NCBI GenBank assembly: GCA_019322735.1 | Contig: JAHWIG010000002.1 | Location: 1-50,255, forward strand | DNA from: Candidatus Woesearchaeota archaeon | GTDB taxonomy: Archaea > Nanobdellota > Nanobdellia > Woesearchaeales > BS150m-G63 | Direction of reading: 5' to 3' | DNA length: 50,255 nucleotides | Part shown: positions 49,046-50,255 of the stretch, piece by piece | How the letters are laid out: the number at the start of each line of letters is the position of its first letter | Position numbering within the stretch: the stretch's first letter is position 1 | Position numbers and translations under genes: made by a program | Notes under the pieces: model-generated | The model's database searches: none | What the model was told of the DNA's origin: nothing | What the model saw: the letters and a program-made list of their open reading frames with translations, nothing else

Positions 49046-49069
49046 ACCCCCTTTGTTTCCTATGGAGAT
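49046..49069 (-). other. ORB-like box C
   Basis: On the plus strand this reads ACCCCCTTTGTTTCCTATGG then AGAT; on the minus strand a TCCATAGGAAA dyad is followed by AAGGGGGT. It shares the C/G-string, the TT-xx-TT spacer and the CC-x-TGG dyad with boxes A, B and D. Confidence 0.6.
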
Positions 49070-49130
49070 ATTAGGATAGATAACGTAATATCACCTTTTT
49101 CATAAATTAAAGAAAAACACCAAATAATTA

Positions 49131-49154
49131 ACCCCCTTACTTCCCATGGAGATT
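49131..49154 (-). other. ORB-like box D
   Basis: The plus strand reads ACCCCCTTACTTCCCATGGA then GATT. It is in the same orientation as box C, 85 bases further on, and shares ACCCCCTT-xx-TT-xCC with it, then ATGGAGAT after a one-base difference in the dyad. Confidence 0.6.
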
Positions 49155-49175
49155 TTTTAGTTTAAGGCCCCATAA

Positions 49176-49190
49176 TCTATAGTGTATAGA
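49176..49190. promoter_or_regulatory. Perfect 15-base palindrome
   Basis: TCTATA and TATAGA are arranged around GTG. The dyad lies 29 bases before the Rpp30 TATA region and 22 bases past ORB-like box D, and could be an operator or part of the origin-like region. Confidence 0.4.
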
Positions 49191-49218
49191 CTATATTTTA
49201 TAGAAGATAGTTCTACAT

Positions 49219-49232
49219 AATATTTATATATA
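49219..49232 (+). promoter_or_regulatory. TATA box for the Rpp30 gene
   Basis: AATATTTATATATA lies 22-35 bases before the ATG at 49254, predicting a leaderless message. Confidence 0.55.
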
Positions 49233-49253
49233 CTGATTCTTCTTTCCTTTGTT

Positions 49254-49907
49254 ATGTATGTAGATATTGTTTTTCCTTCAAAAAATGAAATAAAGTTTAT
49301 TCATCTTGCTTCCCTTTTAGGTTATGATGGGTTATGTTTATGTTATTCTCCAAAAGAATTCTCACAGAAAAGAATTGATGAATTACAATCACAATCTCCA
49401 ATAAAGTTATACAGTGCAGTAAAATTAAACAAACCAAATAAAAAAATAAAATCAGATTTAATAATCTCAGAAGCAAAAGATGAAAAATACAATAGACAAA
49501 GATTAGAAAAAAGCAACGTAAATATCTTATTTAATCTTGAAAACCAATCCGGAAATGATTTTATCCATCAACGCAATTCAGGATTAAATCATATTCTTTG
49601 TAATTTGGCCAGTAAAAATAGAGTATCTATTGGAATTTCATTTTCAAATTTAATGAATAAATCATTTAGTCCGCTTTTGATTGGCCGAATATCTCAAAAT
49701 TTAAGATTATGCAAAAAATACAAAACAAAAGTCATTTTTGCATCTTTCGCAAAAGATCCCTATGAATTAAGGTCTCCTCTGGATTTAAGATCATTCTTGA
49801 TATCTATTGGCTCCGATAATCAAATAGCAAAAGAATCATTGATAAATTTATTTGAAATGGTTGAAGATAATAAAACAAGAATATTTAATCATGTTAAGGT
49901 AGAATGA
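49254..49907 (+). CDS. rnp3: RNase P protein component 3 (Rpp30)
   Basis: The 217-residue protein has the Rpp30 TIM-barrel pattern: MYVDIVFPSKNEIKFIHLAS, GYDGLCLC, then GLNHILCNLASKNRVSIGIS and ISQNLRLCKKYKTKVIFASF, ending with SPLDLRSFLISIG. It is one of the archaeal protein subunits of RNase P, which matures the 5' end of tRNAs. With EndA, RNase Z and Trm5 it makes four tRNA-processing genes within this window. It is leaderless by its TATA position, and its stop overlaps the next gene by four bases. Confidence 0.88.
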   Translation: MYVDIVFPSKNEIKFIHLASLLGYDGLCLCYSPKEFSQKRIDELQSQSPIKLYSAVKLNKPNKKIKSDLIISEAKDEKYNRQRLEKSNVNILFNLENQSGNDFIHQRNSGLNHILCNLASKNRVSIGISFSNLMNKSFSPLLIGRISQNLRLCKKYKTKVIFASFAKDPYELRSPLDLRSFLISIGSDNQIAKESLINLFEMVEDNKTRIFNHVKVE

Positions 49908-50255
49908 AGAAAAAACAAAAAAATATAATTATATTATCATTCATCATAATCATATCTTTAGCAATAACCTATTACTTTGTTCCAAAAGAGGTTAAATTTG
50001 AAGATGTTACATTTAAAGGGATATTAGAAAATTATACCTTGGAATTTATCCCTTATGAAATATATTTCTCTATTATCAATCCAAACTTTAGACCAGTTAA
50101 CTGCATAGCAATCCTTAGTTTAACTAAAGATGGAGAGAAGAACGAAACCAGCCATGATATTGGTGAGATCCCCCAAAGAACAAAGCTTAAATATAAAATA
50201 CCATTTAATATGCCAATAGGTAATACTGGCATTACATTAATTAAAAAATGTACAA
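49904..50255 (+). CDS. Membrane-anchored protein, incomplete at window end
   Basis: The first 117 residues are visible; the frame runs off the window. The protein starts MKKKQKNIIILSFIIIISLA, a signal-anchor, followed by YYFVPKEVKFEDVTFKGILE and a beta-rich region with GEIPQRTKLKYKIPFNMPIG. A single N-terminal anchor with an extracellular beta-sandwich domain is likely. The ATG overlaps the Rpp30 stop (ATGA). The same overall design (hydrophobic start, beta-type exported part) recurs in the surface cluster at 17065-22654, but no close sequence relation is visible. The family is unknown. Confidence 0.65.
   Translation, partial: MKKKQKNIIILSFIIIISLAITYYFVPKEVKFEDVTFKGILENYTLEFIPYEIYFSIINPNFRPVNCIAILSLTKDGEKNETSHDIGEIPQRTKLKYKIPFNMPIGNTGITLIKKCT

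Larger units (their letters stand above)
48939..49253. other. 315-base intergenic region with origin-like boxes
   Basis: This large gap between the TBP gene and the divergent Rpp30 gene holds no coding sequence that I can support. It contains TBP promoter elements (ATTTATAAAGG and ATTTATAAATGG near 48970-48997), two ORB-like boxes (C and D), a perfect 15-base palindrome (49176-49190) and the Rpp30 TATA box. The layout could be a second origin or an initiator-controlled promoter. Confidence 0.6.

Noticed and set aside
1..50255. tRNA or rRNA genes, insertion sequences and CRISPR arrays
   Set aside because: Scanning by eye found no T-loop and CCA-type end pairs, no transposase-like protein, no terminal inverted repeats with duplications and no direct-repeat arrays. 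A covariance search could still find an intron-containing or degenerate tRNA.

Overview
The window is archaeal chromosome, AT-rich and densely packed. Every information-processing gene is of archaeal/eukaryotic type: ribosomal proteins L32e, L19e, L30, L34e and L14e, PheRS and TyrRS of archaeal form, TFE, TBP, eIF2-beta, histone, PAN, FEN1, MCM, RFC small subunit and both subunits of the split family-D polymerase. PolD together with a small spc-type cluster lacking adk and cmk, compact genes, short leaders and Lys/Glu-rich ribosomal tails fits a DPANN archaeon, most likely of the Woesearchaeota/Pacearchaeota type. This placement is an inference from gene content; no rRNA or tRNA was found to confirm it.

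Layout. 1-7409: 3' part of the ribosomal spc operon (L5 end, S14, S8, L6, L32e, L19e, L18, S5, L30, L15), then SecY, an EMC3/YidC-like insertase, L34e and L14e. 7410-11542: accessory stretch with a DUF2779 double nuclease, a membrane hydrolase, an exported repeat protein, two tiny overlapping Cys-rich genes and a stand-alone GMP-synthase C-terminal domain. 11676-16990: pheT/pheS, a TrmB regulator and pelota, all on the minus strand. 17065-22654: five exported or membrane proteins (a prepilin-like protein, a polytopic protein and three related lipoproteins), the best candidate in the window for an undescribed surface system. 22668-36583: RFC, PRC-barrel, pterin dehydratase, TyrRS, M16 and M24 peptidases, PAN, Trm5, EamA, FEN1, a wHTH/nuclease-fold protein, EndA, RNase Z, histone, TFE and an aIF2B homologue. 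36617-46266: small membrane protein, second TrmB, replication origin, Cdc6, PolD DP1 and DP2, eIF2-beta, SpoIIM-like protein and an OB-fold protein; then MCM, TBP and RNase P Rpp30 to 49907.

How it works together. The core of the replication machinery (Cdc6, PolD, MCM, OB-fold protein, RFC, FEN1) lies within about 26 kb. Immediately before cdc6 is an origin with two inverted ORB-like boxes (CCCTTATTTCCAYTGGAA) flanking an A/T-only region. A second pair of boxes of the same kind, in direct orientation, sits in the 315-bp gap upstream of TBP about 11 kb away. Many genes have a TATA box 22-32 nt before the start codon, implying leaderless mRNAs; genes inside operons use ATGA overlaps or a stop followed by one base and ATG, and a minority carry Shine-Dalgarno sequences matching a CACCUCC anti-SD.
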